Below, piece by piece: positions 34,550 to 42,248 of a stretch of 64,000 nt of DNA. The stretch is taken from NCBI RefSeq assembly GCF_900130015.1, contig NZ_FQXS01000009.1, positions 1 to 64,000 on the forward strand, given 5' to 3'. The notes under the pieces were generated by a model. It saw only the letters and a list, made by a program, of their open reading frames with translations. It made no database searches and was not told the DNA's origin. This DNA comes from Desulfofustis glycolicus DSM 9705. Lineage in GTDB: Bacteria > Desulfobacterota > Desulfobulbia > Desulfobulbales > Desulfocapsaceae. The translations under genes were made by a program, and so were the position numbers. Each line of letters opens with the position of its first letter. The first letter of the stretch is position 1.

Positions 34550-34569
34550 AAAAATGCATGCTTTTACTG

Positions 34570-35310
34570 TTACAAACCGATATTCGGCATACTGCCGTTG
34601 TACGGTTGGGCCAGGTCCGTGCCGGCATCAACAGCAATGCTGGTTGGGTGCATGGAGAAGTCGTTACCGGGCGGGTCTGCGAGCAACGGGTCTTGTGGGG
34701 CTGGGCTGTGGTGTCCCAGCCGGTATCGCCTCGGTAAGTCTCCCAGCCGGACATTCGGTAGCTTCCGGAAAAAACGGTGTTGATGATCTGCTGGGCCCGA
34801 AAGTCGCTGATATTGGGGTTCATGCCGTAGAGCACGTTGTTGCAGATCTGCAGGTTGACAAAGCGGCCGCTGCCGCTGCCGATGGCCAACCCCTTCTGCT
34901 TGAGATTCTTCAAGACATTACCGGTTATCGTAAAATCTTCAAAGGTGGCCGCCCCGGTCCACAGGTAGAGCCCCATCGAGGTGAAGTCGTTGGGGGAATT
35001 CGTGTCGTCGGCCGCAGTCGTTGAAGGTAATATATGCCTCGGCTGTTCCCGACCAGTCGATGGTCAATTCCTCCCGCCAGCTGTCGCCTCGCCGGAAACG
35101 CACCTCGTCGCCTATTTTCAATTTACGGTTGCAGTGACAGATATTGCAGCGTAAAGATCGCCTCGGCCAGGACATCGGGCTGAGCGGCGGGAACTGCCGG
35201 AAACGAAGATGTCGGTATTGGGCGACTGATTGCCGTTTACGGTGGAGGACAAATTTTGGCAGCCCCGGACAGACCTAGTGGTTTCGGCAGGAAGAGCGCT
35301 GTAGGAGAAT
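34570..35310 (-). pseudogene. Right-handed beta-helix surface protein, frameshifted remnant
   Basis: Pieces in different minus-strand frames add up to one gene. Near 35000-35300 FVSGSS and KLKIGDEVRFRRGDSWREEL plus TIDWSGTAEAYITFNDCG appear. Then 34976-34720 reads TGAATFEDFTITGNVLKNLK and RFVNLQICNNVLYGMNPN. After a shift near 34700 the end reads DPLLADPPGNDFSMHPTSIA and VDAGTDLAQPYNGSMPNIGL before TAA at 34572-34570. This is the usual C-terminal layout of pectate-lyase-like beta-helix proteins. At least two frameshifts break it. It converges on the fragment at 33848. Confidence 0.7.
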
Positions 35311-35321
35311 AGCGACAAAAT

Positions 35322-35386
35322 AGCGGGGTCAGGCTTGACATGTTGACAAATTAAAAATTTGTCAACATGTCAAGCCTGACCCCGCT
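35322..35386. repeat. REP-like palindrome, GGGGTCAGGC family, copy 2
   Basis: AGCGGGGTCAGGCTTGAC continues ATGTTGACAAAT, has a short A-rich loop and returns through the exact complement to ACCCCGCT. It overlaps the last codons and stop of the PilZ gene, so the PilZ C-terminus is encoded by the repeat. Confidence 0.9.
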
Positions 35387-35731
35387 TTCAACGGTGTTGC
35401 CGTTACGTTTTTCCTGGGCGAGCAGGCGGAGCAGGAAAGCGGTCTGTTCCCTGGTTGTGTCGATGAAGGAGGCGGCGAATTCGTCGAAATCGACCCGAAC
35501 GATTCTGGCTTTGAACGTCAACGATTCGGTTGGGCTTCGTTGTTTGAAGCAGGAGAGGGTTATGGAGATCTCGTCGTCGAGCTGGACCGGCAGGGTCGAC
35601 AGTTCGACGAGCAGGCCGGCGGTCGAGATATTGACCAGAGTTGCCTCGCCGCTCTGCTCGTCTCGCTCGTAGGTGATTTGCCGGGGGGATATCTGGTAAC
35701 GCAGGGCGTTTCGTTTCGATTTCTGCTGCAT
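35351..35731 (-). CDS. PilZ-domain protein
   Basis: The 126-residue protein has a PilZ core: KRNALRYQISPRQITYERDE, EATLVNISTAGLLVELSTLP, LTFKARIVRVDFDEFAASFI. PilZ domains bind cyclic di-GMP through an RxxxR and a D/N-x-S-x-x-G motif. Here NISTAGLL is a good second motif (N-x-S-x-x-G); the first motif is less clear (KRNALRYQ). The last residues ESGVRLDMLTNF come from the REP palindrome at 35322. It could link c-di-GMP to surface polysaccharide or adhesion. Confidence 0.75.
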   Translation of the reverse strand: MQQKSKRNALRYQISPRQITYERDEQSGEATLVNISTAGLLVELSTLPVQLDDEISITLSCFKQRSPTESLTFKARIVRVDFDEFAASFIDTTREQTAFLLRLLAQEKRNGNTVESGVRLDMLTNF

Positions 35732-35874
35732 GGCTCTTGCTGCCGTTTACGGATAATCCGGTATTGGGAATATACGGTACCCTATACCTTTCTTATCGGC
35801 AGTAAATCGATTTGCAAAAGCAGATACGAGCGTCGCAGTGGCGGGATGGCAGAAATAGGGTTCGGCGAAGGACA

Positions 35875-35916
35875 TCCAGAATCCGGGGGAGGTGCCAGGC
35901 TCACCGGGATTCTGGA
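35875..35916. repeat. REP-like imperfect palindrome
   Basis: TCCAGAATCCGG (35875-35886) pairs with CCGGGATTCTGGA (35904-35916); between them GGAGGTGCCAGGCTCACC is itself partly self-complementary. It is a third palindrome type, in the gene-poor interval 35732-36460 upstream of the PilZ gene. Confidence 0.55.
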
Positions 35917-36011
35917 AATGGCGCGCGATTTTGCAGCAACAAGGACGGAAGCCAAAAAATACACGCCAAGCTTGAAACGGTGCCGTCGTGCAGACGGGAG
36001 CCGGTTGGCGG

Positions 36012-36451
36012 TTACTGGATCGTCGGCTGTTGCTGCGGTTTGGTGGCATCCGGCTTCTTCAGTGCGGCTTGAAGGGAGCGCAGTGGGCCACCGAAGACCA
36101 TCATGAACGAGCGGGCTACCGCGTCTGCATGCACGGTGCGGCAGTGTTTTTCGATGTCGGTTACCTGCTGTCGGGCGATTTCGGCAGGCGTCGGTCGTCG
36201 GTACCGGTAACGGCCTGATGCTGCAGCGATTGTCCCGGGGCTGCGGCGAGTTGGGCGGCCAGGACGGTCTTGCCGAAACCGGCCGGTGCGGTCAGCAGCA
36301 GCCGCAGCCGGTTGTCGCCGCCGTCAGGCGGGATGAGATGGTGCAGGAGTTTTTCACGCCGGACGGTGTGTTCCGGTGCGAAGACGGGCACCGGGCTGCA
36401 GTCGTGATGTTCCGGAAAGCGAGCAGGGGACGCGGTCAGGTTCGAGAACAT
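36012..36451 (-). pseudogene. Remnants: MalT/LuxR-type ATPase start and an unidentified C-terminus
   Basis: From 36451 the minus strand reads VFAPEHTVRREKLLHHLIPP and LRLLLTAPAGFGKTVLAAQL, the P-loop start of a MalT-like STAND ATPase, and stops after about 97 residues where the family normally has 800-900. Overlapping in another frame, about 36191-36012, TPAEIARQQVTDIEKHCRTV and FMMVFGGPLRSLQAALKK end at a normal stop; I do not recognise that protein. Both look truncated, so this interval is a rearrangement scar. Confidence 0.5.
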
Positions 36452-36460
36452 GGGCCGCGT

Positions 36461-38170
36461 TCAATTTTTCAGGAGCATGTCCGAGCCCGGCTGGGAGTCT
36501 TTCAGCCGCGCCAGGTAGTCGCGGAGCGGAGCGAGGCAGGACTCGTCGAGCGAGTCGGGGCGCGTAGTGATCTGCTCCTCCAGGCTGGCGAGCAGCCCGG
36601 CACATTCATGCAGGCCGTAGAGGCCGGCCAGCCCCTTGGTGGCGTGACAGGTGTCCCTCAACGCCGTCGTGTCACCGCTGTGCAGCAGTTCGGCCAGGGA
36701 TTCGATGTCGCTCTTCAGGGTCTCGATGACCCGGCCGAGCAGCGGCGCCAGTACCTCGGGAACCCGATCTTGGCCCGCCTGCCCGGTTTCGACATCATCG
36801 TCCTCTTCCGACTGCTGCTGCGGCGGCATGAATTTGAGGAAGTCGCTGATGGTCTTGATCAGATCGCCCTTGGTGAACGGTTTGGTCAGCACCCCGGAAA
36901 AACCCTTTTTCAGGTAGGAGAGGATCTGCTCGGGGAAGGCGTGCGCGGTTACGGCGATGATCGGCACGGCCGGGCCGGGGCCGTTGCGGATCATCTCGTT
37001 GATCCGATACATCGCGGTGACTCCGTCGATGCCCGGCATCTTGATGTCCATCAGCACGATATCAAAGCGCTGCTCACCAAAGAGCCGTACCGCTTCCTCG
37101 CCGTTGCGCGCATGCCTGATCTCCACGTCGTAGGGTGCCAGGTAGCGCTTGATCACCTCGACGTTGCCGGCCACGTCCTCGGCCACCAGAAGCCGGATTG
37201 AGGTCAGGGCCAGCGAGGTGCTCGAGTCTATCGGTTCGTCGTCGGCCGGATTGTGGCGACGGGCGCCTGCCGGGGCGGGAGGCAGAGGCAGCAGGATGGT
37301 AAAGGTGGCGCCGTGGCCGAGCATGCTGCGTACCGTGATCGTACCGTGCAGCTGATCCACCAGTTTTTTACAGATGGCCAGACCGAGTCCAGCGCCGCCG
37401 CGTTGCATGGCCAGCCCGTTTTCCGCCTGGGTGAAGCGTTCGAATATGGTTTCAAGCCGATCCGGAGGGATGCCGATACCGGTATCGGCGATCTGGAGGC
37501 GGATCATGTCCGGGGTGTCGTGGTCATGCGCCTCCTCGATGGTCAGCGTAATGCTGCCGTGATCGGTGAATTTCAGCGCGTTGCTCAGCACGTTAAAGAG
37601 GATCTGTTTGACCTTCGGTAGGTCGCCGATCCGGTCGCCAAGGGGTGTCTCCGGGGTGATGGCACGGAACTCGATACCCTTGTCTCTGGCCAGGGTCTCC
37701 ATCATCGCCAGCAGGCTGGAGCAGAGCAAATCGAAGCTAAAGGCTTCCCGGTGGACCGGCGTCTTGCCCGATTCGAGGCGGGAGAACTCGAGGACGTTGG
37801 TGAGCTGTTCCAGGAGCTGGCGGCCGGAGGAGAGCAGGCTGGACAGGTAGGCGCGCTGGGTCTCGTCGAGACCGGTCTCGGCGAGCAGCTCACCCATGCC
37901 GAGGATGATATTGAGCGGCGAGCGGATCTCGTGGCTCATCGTCGCCAGAAAATCGGTCTTCGCCCGGTTGCCCTGTTCGGCAAGCAGCAGCGCCTGCTCC
38001 AGCTCGCCGCCGACATGCTTGATCAGGCGGCGGTTGATATCGTCGATGCGCTCCTGGCGGACCCGCTGCTGTTCGCTGCGGGCCAGTTTTCGTTCCAGGT
38101 AGGCGATACGCTCCTGCAGCTCGGTGATCCGTCCGGCCGGGGGGCCGGTATCGTCGGATCTGGCCGTCAT
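36461..38170 (-). CDS. Hybrid sensor histidine kinase with receiver and HPt domains
   Basis: ATG 38170 overlaps the FIST gene stop, giving 569 residues. A coiled coil (ITELQERIAYLERKLARSEQ) leads to the HisKA box ATMSHEIRSPLNIILGMGEL, HATPase with NVLSNALKFTDHGSITLTI and GAGLGLAICKKLVDQL, a receiver domain (LLVAEDVAGNVEVIKRYLAP, FDIVLMDIKMPGIDG) and a C-terminal HPt domain with TCHATKGLAGLYGLHECAG. There is no sensor domain or membrane segment, so input must come from another protein, most likely the FIST protein encoded just upstream. Confidence 0.9.
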   Translation of the reverse strand: MTARSDDTGPPAGRITELQERIAYLERKLARSEQQRVRQERIDDINRRLIKHVGGELEQALLLAEQGNRAKTDFLATMSHEIRSPLNIILGMGELLAETGLDETQRAYLSSLLSSGRQLLEQLTNVLEFSRLESGKTPVHREAFSFDLLCSSLLAMMETLARDKGIEFRAITPETPLGDRIGDLPKVKQILFNVLSNALKFTDHGSITLTIEEAHDHDTPDMIRLQIADTGIGIPPDRLETIFERFTQAENGLAMQRGGAGLGLAICKKLVDQLHGTITVRSMLGHGATFTILLPLPPAPAGARRHNPADDEPIDSSTSLALTSIRLLVAEDVAGNVEVIKRYLAPYDVEIRHARNGEEAVRLFGEQRFDIVLMDIKMPGIDGVTAMYRINEMIRNGPGPAVPIIAVTAHAFPEQILSYLKKGFSGVLTKPFTKGDLIKTISDFLKFMPPQQQSEEDDDVETGQAGQDRVPEVLAPLLGRVIETLKSDIESLAELLHSGDTTALRDTCHATKGLAGLYGLHECAGLLASLEEQITTRPDSLDESCLAPLRDYLARLKDSQPGSDMLLKN

Positions 38171-39333
38171 CAGCTCCGTTCGGACAGGGCTACGGCGATA
38201 TAAGTATCGCTGTGATAACCACTCGGCCCGTCCGGGGCGAGCGGGCCGATCTCGCCGTAACAATAGAAACCGAAGAAGGCCTGCGGCGGGTCGGCCTGGT
38301 GAAGCGCAGCAAACTCCTCGTTGGTTCTGGTGCCGAGCACGTGCCGCCGCGACGTACAGGGGAAGAGCAGGACCAACTCCGGGCGACCGGCCGGGTGACC
38401 GGCAAGAATCCGCTCGTTGGCCTCGTGGGCGGTGCGCAGGATGTCCTCGCGGGAGATCGTCGTCAGGCGCACCCGGCAGTGATCGGGGAAGGTGCCAACG
38501 CAGGTCACCGTGCCTGCCTCCCGGTCGAGCAGGAACGGGTCGCGCAGGCAGAAGTCGTGGCCCTGGGGCTCATAGACCGCCAGTGGGAATTGGGCGATCT
38601 CCAGTTTGTCGGAGAAACCGCCGAGCAGTTCGTCATAGAAATCGGTGGCCCGCCTGCCGTCGATCTCGTGGAGGACATTGGCCTCTACCCGGTTCACTTC
38701 GTAGAAGCGGCCGATCGGCTCGTTGCCGGTGACCACCTGAGACGACAGGGTCAAATCGCCGCTGATCAGCAGCAGCGGGGTGGCGTCGGTGTAGATGAGG
38801 CCGTTATGGAATTGATAGGTTTTTTCTAAACGGTAGTGATCGCCGGCGGTGCCGCCGAAGACAGGAAAGGTGTTGCCGGTGGCCTGCTGGATCAGCCGGC
38901 CGAGCGGCAGACCAATGGTGGTCAGTCCGTCGGGCAGGATGATGCCCAGGGCCGGTTTGCCATCGAGCCGGCGGCGGCAGTCGGCCACGGCGGCGGGCAG
39001 GGTCTCGGCGCCACTGGTGGACAGATTGCAGGCCACGGCGCTGGCAAAACGGAGGTGGTCGGAGGCGAGGAGCAGCAGGGCCACCGCATCTTCGACAAAA
39101 CCCTGGTCGGCGACGATCTCGCCGTCGGTGGTGCAGCCGATCAGTTCGATGCCTGGAAATCGGCTCGTAATCTTGTCGAGGAAGTACGGGAAATCACCAT
39201 CGATGATCGACGTGAACAGGATGCCCGCCTGCGGCCGGGCCCCTGCAAGGGCCGTCTCGCACTGGTCGAGCACCGCCGCGATCGCCTGGCGTTGATCGAT
39301 ATGGTCACTGACCCCGATTGCCGTGGTGAGCAT
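38170..39333 (-). CDS. FIST-domain sensory protein
   Basis: ATG 39333 behind GGAAGCGGGGGAAC gives 387 residues. The N-terminal FIST domain shows GILFTSIIDGDFPYFLDKIT, PGIELIGCTTDGEI and ALGIILPDGLTTIG, while the FIST_C part holds FYDELLGGFSDKLEIAQFPL and LVLLFPCTSRRHVLGTRTNE with FFGFYCYGEIGP at the end. FIST domains bind small ligands, possibly amino acids. Its stop overlaps the start of the receptor-less hybrid kinase, suggesting one two-protein sensing unit. Confidence 0.88.
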   Translation of the reverse strand: MLTTAIGVSDHIDQRQAIAAVLDQCETALAGARPQAGILFTSIIDGDFPYFLDKITSRFPGIELIGCTTDGEIVADQGFVEDAVALLLLASDHLRFASAVACNLSTSGAETLPAAVADCRRRLDGKPALGIILPDGLTTIGLPLGRLIQQATGNTFPVFGGTAGDHYRLEKTYQFHNGLIYTDATPLLLISGDLTLSSQVVTGNEPIGRFYEVNRVEANVLHEIDGRRATDFYDELLGGFSDKLEIAQFPLAVYEPQGHDFCLRDPFLLDREAGTVTCVGTFPDHCRVRLTTISREDILRTAHEANERILAGHPAGRPELVLLFPCTSRRHVLGTRTNEEFAALHQADPPQAFFGFYCYGEIGPLAPDGPSGYHSDTYIAVALSERS

Positions 39334-39556
39334 GTTCCCCCGCTTCCTCCCCATACCCTGACGCTTACTTCCCCTGCGACAGTGTAACAAAAAATACCAG
39401 TGAGTCCATCATAAAGTTCGTTTTGGTAATTGACGGTCGTCTTTTCCGCCGTGCGGCGGCGGCTGTGCAGAGAAATTGTCGTCGATGGTCATTGAAAGGT
39501 TTATTAACCGTTCAGAATTGAATACAATGATCGGCGAGAGAAAGACGTTGGAGTCA

Positions 39557-39686
39557 TTTGCAAAACAATCTTTTCGCCCAAACTCTACGTTATGCTCAAA
39601 ATTTTATCCTCGGAATATCATGTATATGCCTGCGGTAAAATTTTTCGCATGCCTTGATTTTGAACGAAAATCTAAGTTTTGCAAAA
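39557..39686. repeat. Long-armed ~130-bp palindromic repeat, copy A
   Basis: TTTGCAAAACAATCTTTTCG at the left pairs with the right end CGAAAATCTAAGTTTTGCAA. The centre GGAATATCATGTATATGCCT and GCGGTAAAATTTT is shared with copies B (52925) and C (60850). The arms differ from B and C yet remain self-complementary. It lies between the FIST gene and gspD, both pointing away from it, so it is in a divergent promoter region. Confidence 0.85.
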
Positions 39687-39723
39687 GGCTCGTTGCCTTG
39701 AGGATATTGCACGAGCGCTGCTG

Positions 39724-41988
39724 ATGATTGTTGAGAAGTCTGCCCATGTTATGCTGCCACTGCGGCTCTGCCTGATCATCATGATGATCTGCGGTCTGCT
39801 CGTCTGCGCGATGCCGGGTGGTGATGACGCCATCGCCCAGGAGCCCAAAGGCGAGCGCTATATCACCATCGATTTCGACAACGTCGACATCAATCTGTTC
39901 ATCAAATACATGAGCGAGTTGACCGGTCGGAACTTTATCGTCGATCCCAATGTGCGCGGCAACGTGACGATCATCTCTCCGACCCGGATTTCCGAAACCG
40001 ATGCCTATCAGGTCTTTGAATCGGTGCTCGAAATTCACGGCTTTACAACGGTGCAGGCCGGCTCGGTGATCAAGATCATTCCGTCCGTCGAGGCCCGGGC
40101 CAAAGCCATTGACACGCTTCGGCCCGGTGATTCGGCCGACCCCGAGGATCGGGTGGTCACCCAATTGGTGCCGCTACGCTTCACGACGCCGCAGGAGATG
40201 CAGAAGATCCTGCAGCCGCTCGTCTCCAAGACCTCGGTGCTGCTCGCCCATACCCCGTCGGGCATGCTGATCATCACCGACACAATGTCAAATATCCGGC
40301 GCCTGCTCGAGATCATCGCCGAACTCGATGTCGAGTACACCCGCGACGAGATCGTCGTGCTGCCGCTGGAATACGCCAATGCCGACAACCTAGCGACGAT
40401 TCTCAATACCATCTTCCAGAAATCGACCGGCGGCGGCAAGGAGGAAGCAGTGGTGGTGACCTCGGCGGTCAAGGTGGTGCCCTACGAGCGTATCAACCTG
40501 CTCATCGTACTCGCCGAACCGGCCGACGCCGCGCGGGTGCGCCGGCTCGTCGAGCAGCTCGATACCGAGGTCCGCCGCGGCGAGGGCAATATTCACGTAG
40601 TCTACCTGCAAAACGCCCGGGCCGCCGAACTGGCCAAGGTGCTCAGCGGTCTGCCGCAGGACCAGGAACAGCAGAGCGAGGAAGGCAAAGCCCCGGCGAT
40701 TTCCGAGAAAGTGACCATCACGCCGGACGAGGAGACGAACTCGCTGATCATCACCGCCTCCCGCGCCGAGTTTAACGTTCTCGAAGAGGTGATCGCCAAG
40801 CTCGACATCCCGCGGCGCATGGTCTACCTCGAAGCGCTGATCATGGAGGTCGATGCCGACCGGAGCCTCGATGTCGGTGTGCAATGGCTGGCCGGCGGCA
40901 TCTTCAGTGACGAGACCGGCAAACTGGTCACCGGCTTCAGCGGCGAGCCGGCCTACGCCAATATCGCCGGTATCACCGACCCTGACAACCCGAGCCTGCC
41001 GACCGGCTTTACCCTCGGCGTGCTCAAGGAGGGCATCAAGATCGGCGACATCACCTTCCCCAATATAGCGGCAGTGCTGCGCGCCTACCAGGGCGACTCC
41101 GATATCAATATCATCTCGACGCCGCAGATCCTGACCACCGACAACAAGAAGGCGGAGATCCTGGTCGGCCAGAACGTGCCCTACATCACCAGCCAGAACA
41201 CCACCTCCAGCCAGCAGGATTATACCCAGTACGAATATCGGGACGTGGCCACCAAGCTCGGCATCACGCCGCAGATCAGTCAGGGTGACACGCTTCGGTT
41301 GGAGATTGCCACCGAGGTGACCCGGCTCAAACAGGGCTCCAGCGACGATCAGTTCCGGCCGACGACCTTCAAACGGACCGCCGACACGACGGTAATCGTG
41401 CGCGATCGCGAGACCATCGTCATCGGCGGCATCATCGGTCAGGATACGACCACCTCCGACTTCAAGATCCCGTTGCTCGGCGATATCCCGCTGCTCGGCT
41501 GGCTGTTCAAGACGCACAGCACCACCGATACCAAGGTCAACATGTTCATCTTTATCACCCCGCATATCGTCAAGAATCCGGCCGATATCGCCGGTGTGAC
41601 CCTTGAGCGGGAGGATCGGCTGAGCGTCGATATGCCCCGGGCCAAGGAGGAACTGCACCGCGTCAGCAACACCCCGGGTCAGGCCCTGGTGCTGGCCGAT
41701 CGCGGTTATGATGCGCTGCGCGCCGGTGATCTGGTCACGGCCCGCGATTATCTGGCCAAGGCCTTGCAGATCGACCCGACGAATCCGTACGCACTGATCA
41801 ACCTCGGAGTCGTCTACCAGAAAGAGGGTGATTACCGCAAAGCCATCGAGCTCTTCCGCCGGCTCATTGAGACCGGCACCGAGGCGACGGCGCAGCCGCC
41901 CGACGGCTACCAGGGCGATGACGAGAATCTGTCGCTGCTGCGGATCGCTCGGCAAAATATCGAACACCTCGAGAAACTCATCGAATAA
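39724..41988 (+). CDS. gspD: Type II secretion secretin GspD-like, with C-terminal TPR
   Basis: ATG 39724 gives 754 residues with a signal/hydrophobic segment (LCLIIMMICGLLVCAMP). N0 (GERYITIDFDNVDINLFIKY) and three N1-type repeats (VVTQLVPLRFTTPQEMQKIL, IVVLPLEYANADNLATILNT, IHVVYLQNARAAELAKVLSG) precede the secretin core with ILVGQNVPYITSQN and IVIGGIIGQDTTTSDFKIPL. A tetratricopeptide pair (QALVLADRGYDALRAGDLVT, ALINLGVVYQKEGDYRKAIE) is appended at the end. Secretins form the outer-membrane gate. No other gsp genes are in the window, so it is either orphan or split from its machinery. Confidence 0.9.
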   Translation: MIVEKSAHVMLPLRLCLIIMMICGLLVCAMPGGDDAIAQEPKGERYITIDFDNVDINLFIKYMSELTGRNFIVDPNVRGNVTIISPTRISETDAYQVFESVLEIHGFTTVQAGSVIKIIPSVEARAKAIDTLRPGDSADPEDRVVTQLVPLRFTTPQEMQKILQPLVSKTSVLLAHTPSGMLIITDTMSNIRRLLEIIAELDVEYTRDEIVVLPLEYANADNLATILNTIFQKSTGGGKEEAVVVTSAVKVVPYERINLLIVLAEPADAARVRRLVEQLDTEVRRGEGNIHVVYLQNARAAELAKVLSGLPQDQEQQSEEGKAPAISEKVTITPDEETNSLIITASRAEFNVLEEVIAKLDIPRRMVYLEALIMEVDADRSLDVGVQWLAGGIFSDETGKLVTGFSGEPAYANIAGITDPDNPSLPTGFTLGVLKEGIKIGDITFPNIAAVLRAYQGDSDINIISTPQILTTDNKKAEILVGQNVPYITSQNTTSSQQDYTQYEYRDVATKLGITPQISQGDTLRLEIATEVTRLKQGSSDDQFRPTTFKRTADTTVIVRDRETIVIGGIIGQDTTTSDFKIPLLGDIPLLGWLFKTHSTTDTKVNMFIFITPHIVKNPADIAGVTLEREDRLSVDMPRAKEELHRVSNTPGQALVLADRGYDALRAGDLVTARDYLAKALQIDPTNPYALINLGVVYQKEGDYRKAIELFRRLIETGTEATAQPPDGYQGDDENLSLLRIARQNIEHLEKLIE

Positions 41989-41989
41989 A

Positions 41990-42057
41990 AGCGGGGTCAG
42001 GCTTGACAAGTTGACTTGTTGCGCGCAACAAGTCAACTTGTCAAGCCTGACCCCGCT
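41990..42057. repeat. REP-like palindrome, GGGGTCAGGC family, copy 3 (gspD terminator)
   Basis: AGCGGGGTCAGGCTTGACAA continues GTTGACTTGTTGC, loops at GCGC and returns through the perfect complement to ACCCCGCTTTT. It begins one base after the gspD stop and is followed by a T-run, so it probably also ends gspD transcription. The inner arm is unlike copies 1 and 2. Confidence 0.9.
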
Positions 42058-42092
42058 TTTCTCTTCGAAGTTCTGTCATTCTTCTTCTATTT

Positions 42093-42139
42093 CCACAATA
42101 TGTTGTAGTTTGGGGTTGAGAGGGCAATAAATGTGGTGT
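42093..42139 (+). promoter_or_regulatory. Tandem NrdR-box-like sites upstream of nrdJ
   Basis: CCACAATATGTTGTAG (42093-42108) matches 12 of 16 positions of the NrdR consensus ACACWATATATWGTGT; GCAATAAATGTGGTGT (42124-42139) matches about 11. The two start 31 bp apart, the three-helical-turn spacing known for NrdR operators. They lie about 110 bp before the ribonucleotide reductase start. NrdR represses nrd genes when dATP is high. The match was done by eye. Confidence 0.6.
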
Positions 42140-42161
42140 ATAAGCTGATTGATCGTTCGTC

Positions 42162-42181
42162 TCGGGAACGCTCGTTCCCGA
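42162..42181. repeat. Short perfect hairpin in the nrdJ leader
   Basis: TCGGGAACGCTCGTTCCCGA is a 20-bp palindrome (9-bp arms, 2-nt loop) between the NrdR-like boxes and nrdJ. It may be a small mobile repeat or a leader-RNA hairpin; no T-run follows. Confidence 0.6.
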
Positions 42182-42248
42182 ATCTCAATTATCATGTATT
42201 TTGGTTGGTGTTATCATGCTCGAGCCGCATTACCAGGGAGAGAAGGTC

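Noticed and set aside
40390-42036. 548-codon open frame antisense to gspD, also running through the REP palindrome
   Set aside because: Composition is that of a reverse-frame shadow (many D, G, H, R), and the sense strand encodes a full secretin.
33716-42057. The GGGGTCAGGC palindromes considered as phage attachment sites
   Set aside because: They are dispersed hairpins at gene ends with variable inner arms, no integrase and no tRNA nearby.
42060-42248. Cobalamin riboswitch before the B12-dependent reductase
   Set aside because: No B12-box-like sequence or long conserved fold seen in this short leader; the NrdR-like boxes explain the region better.
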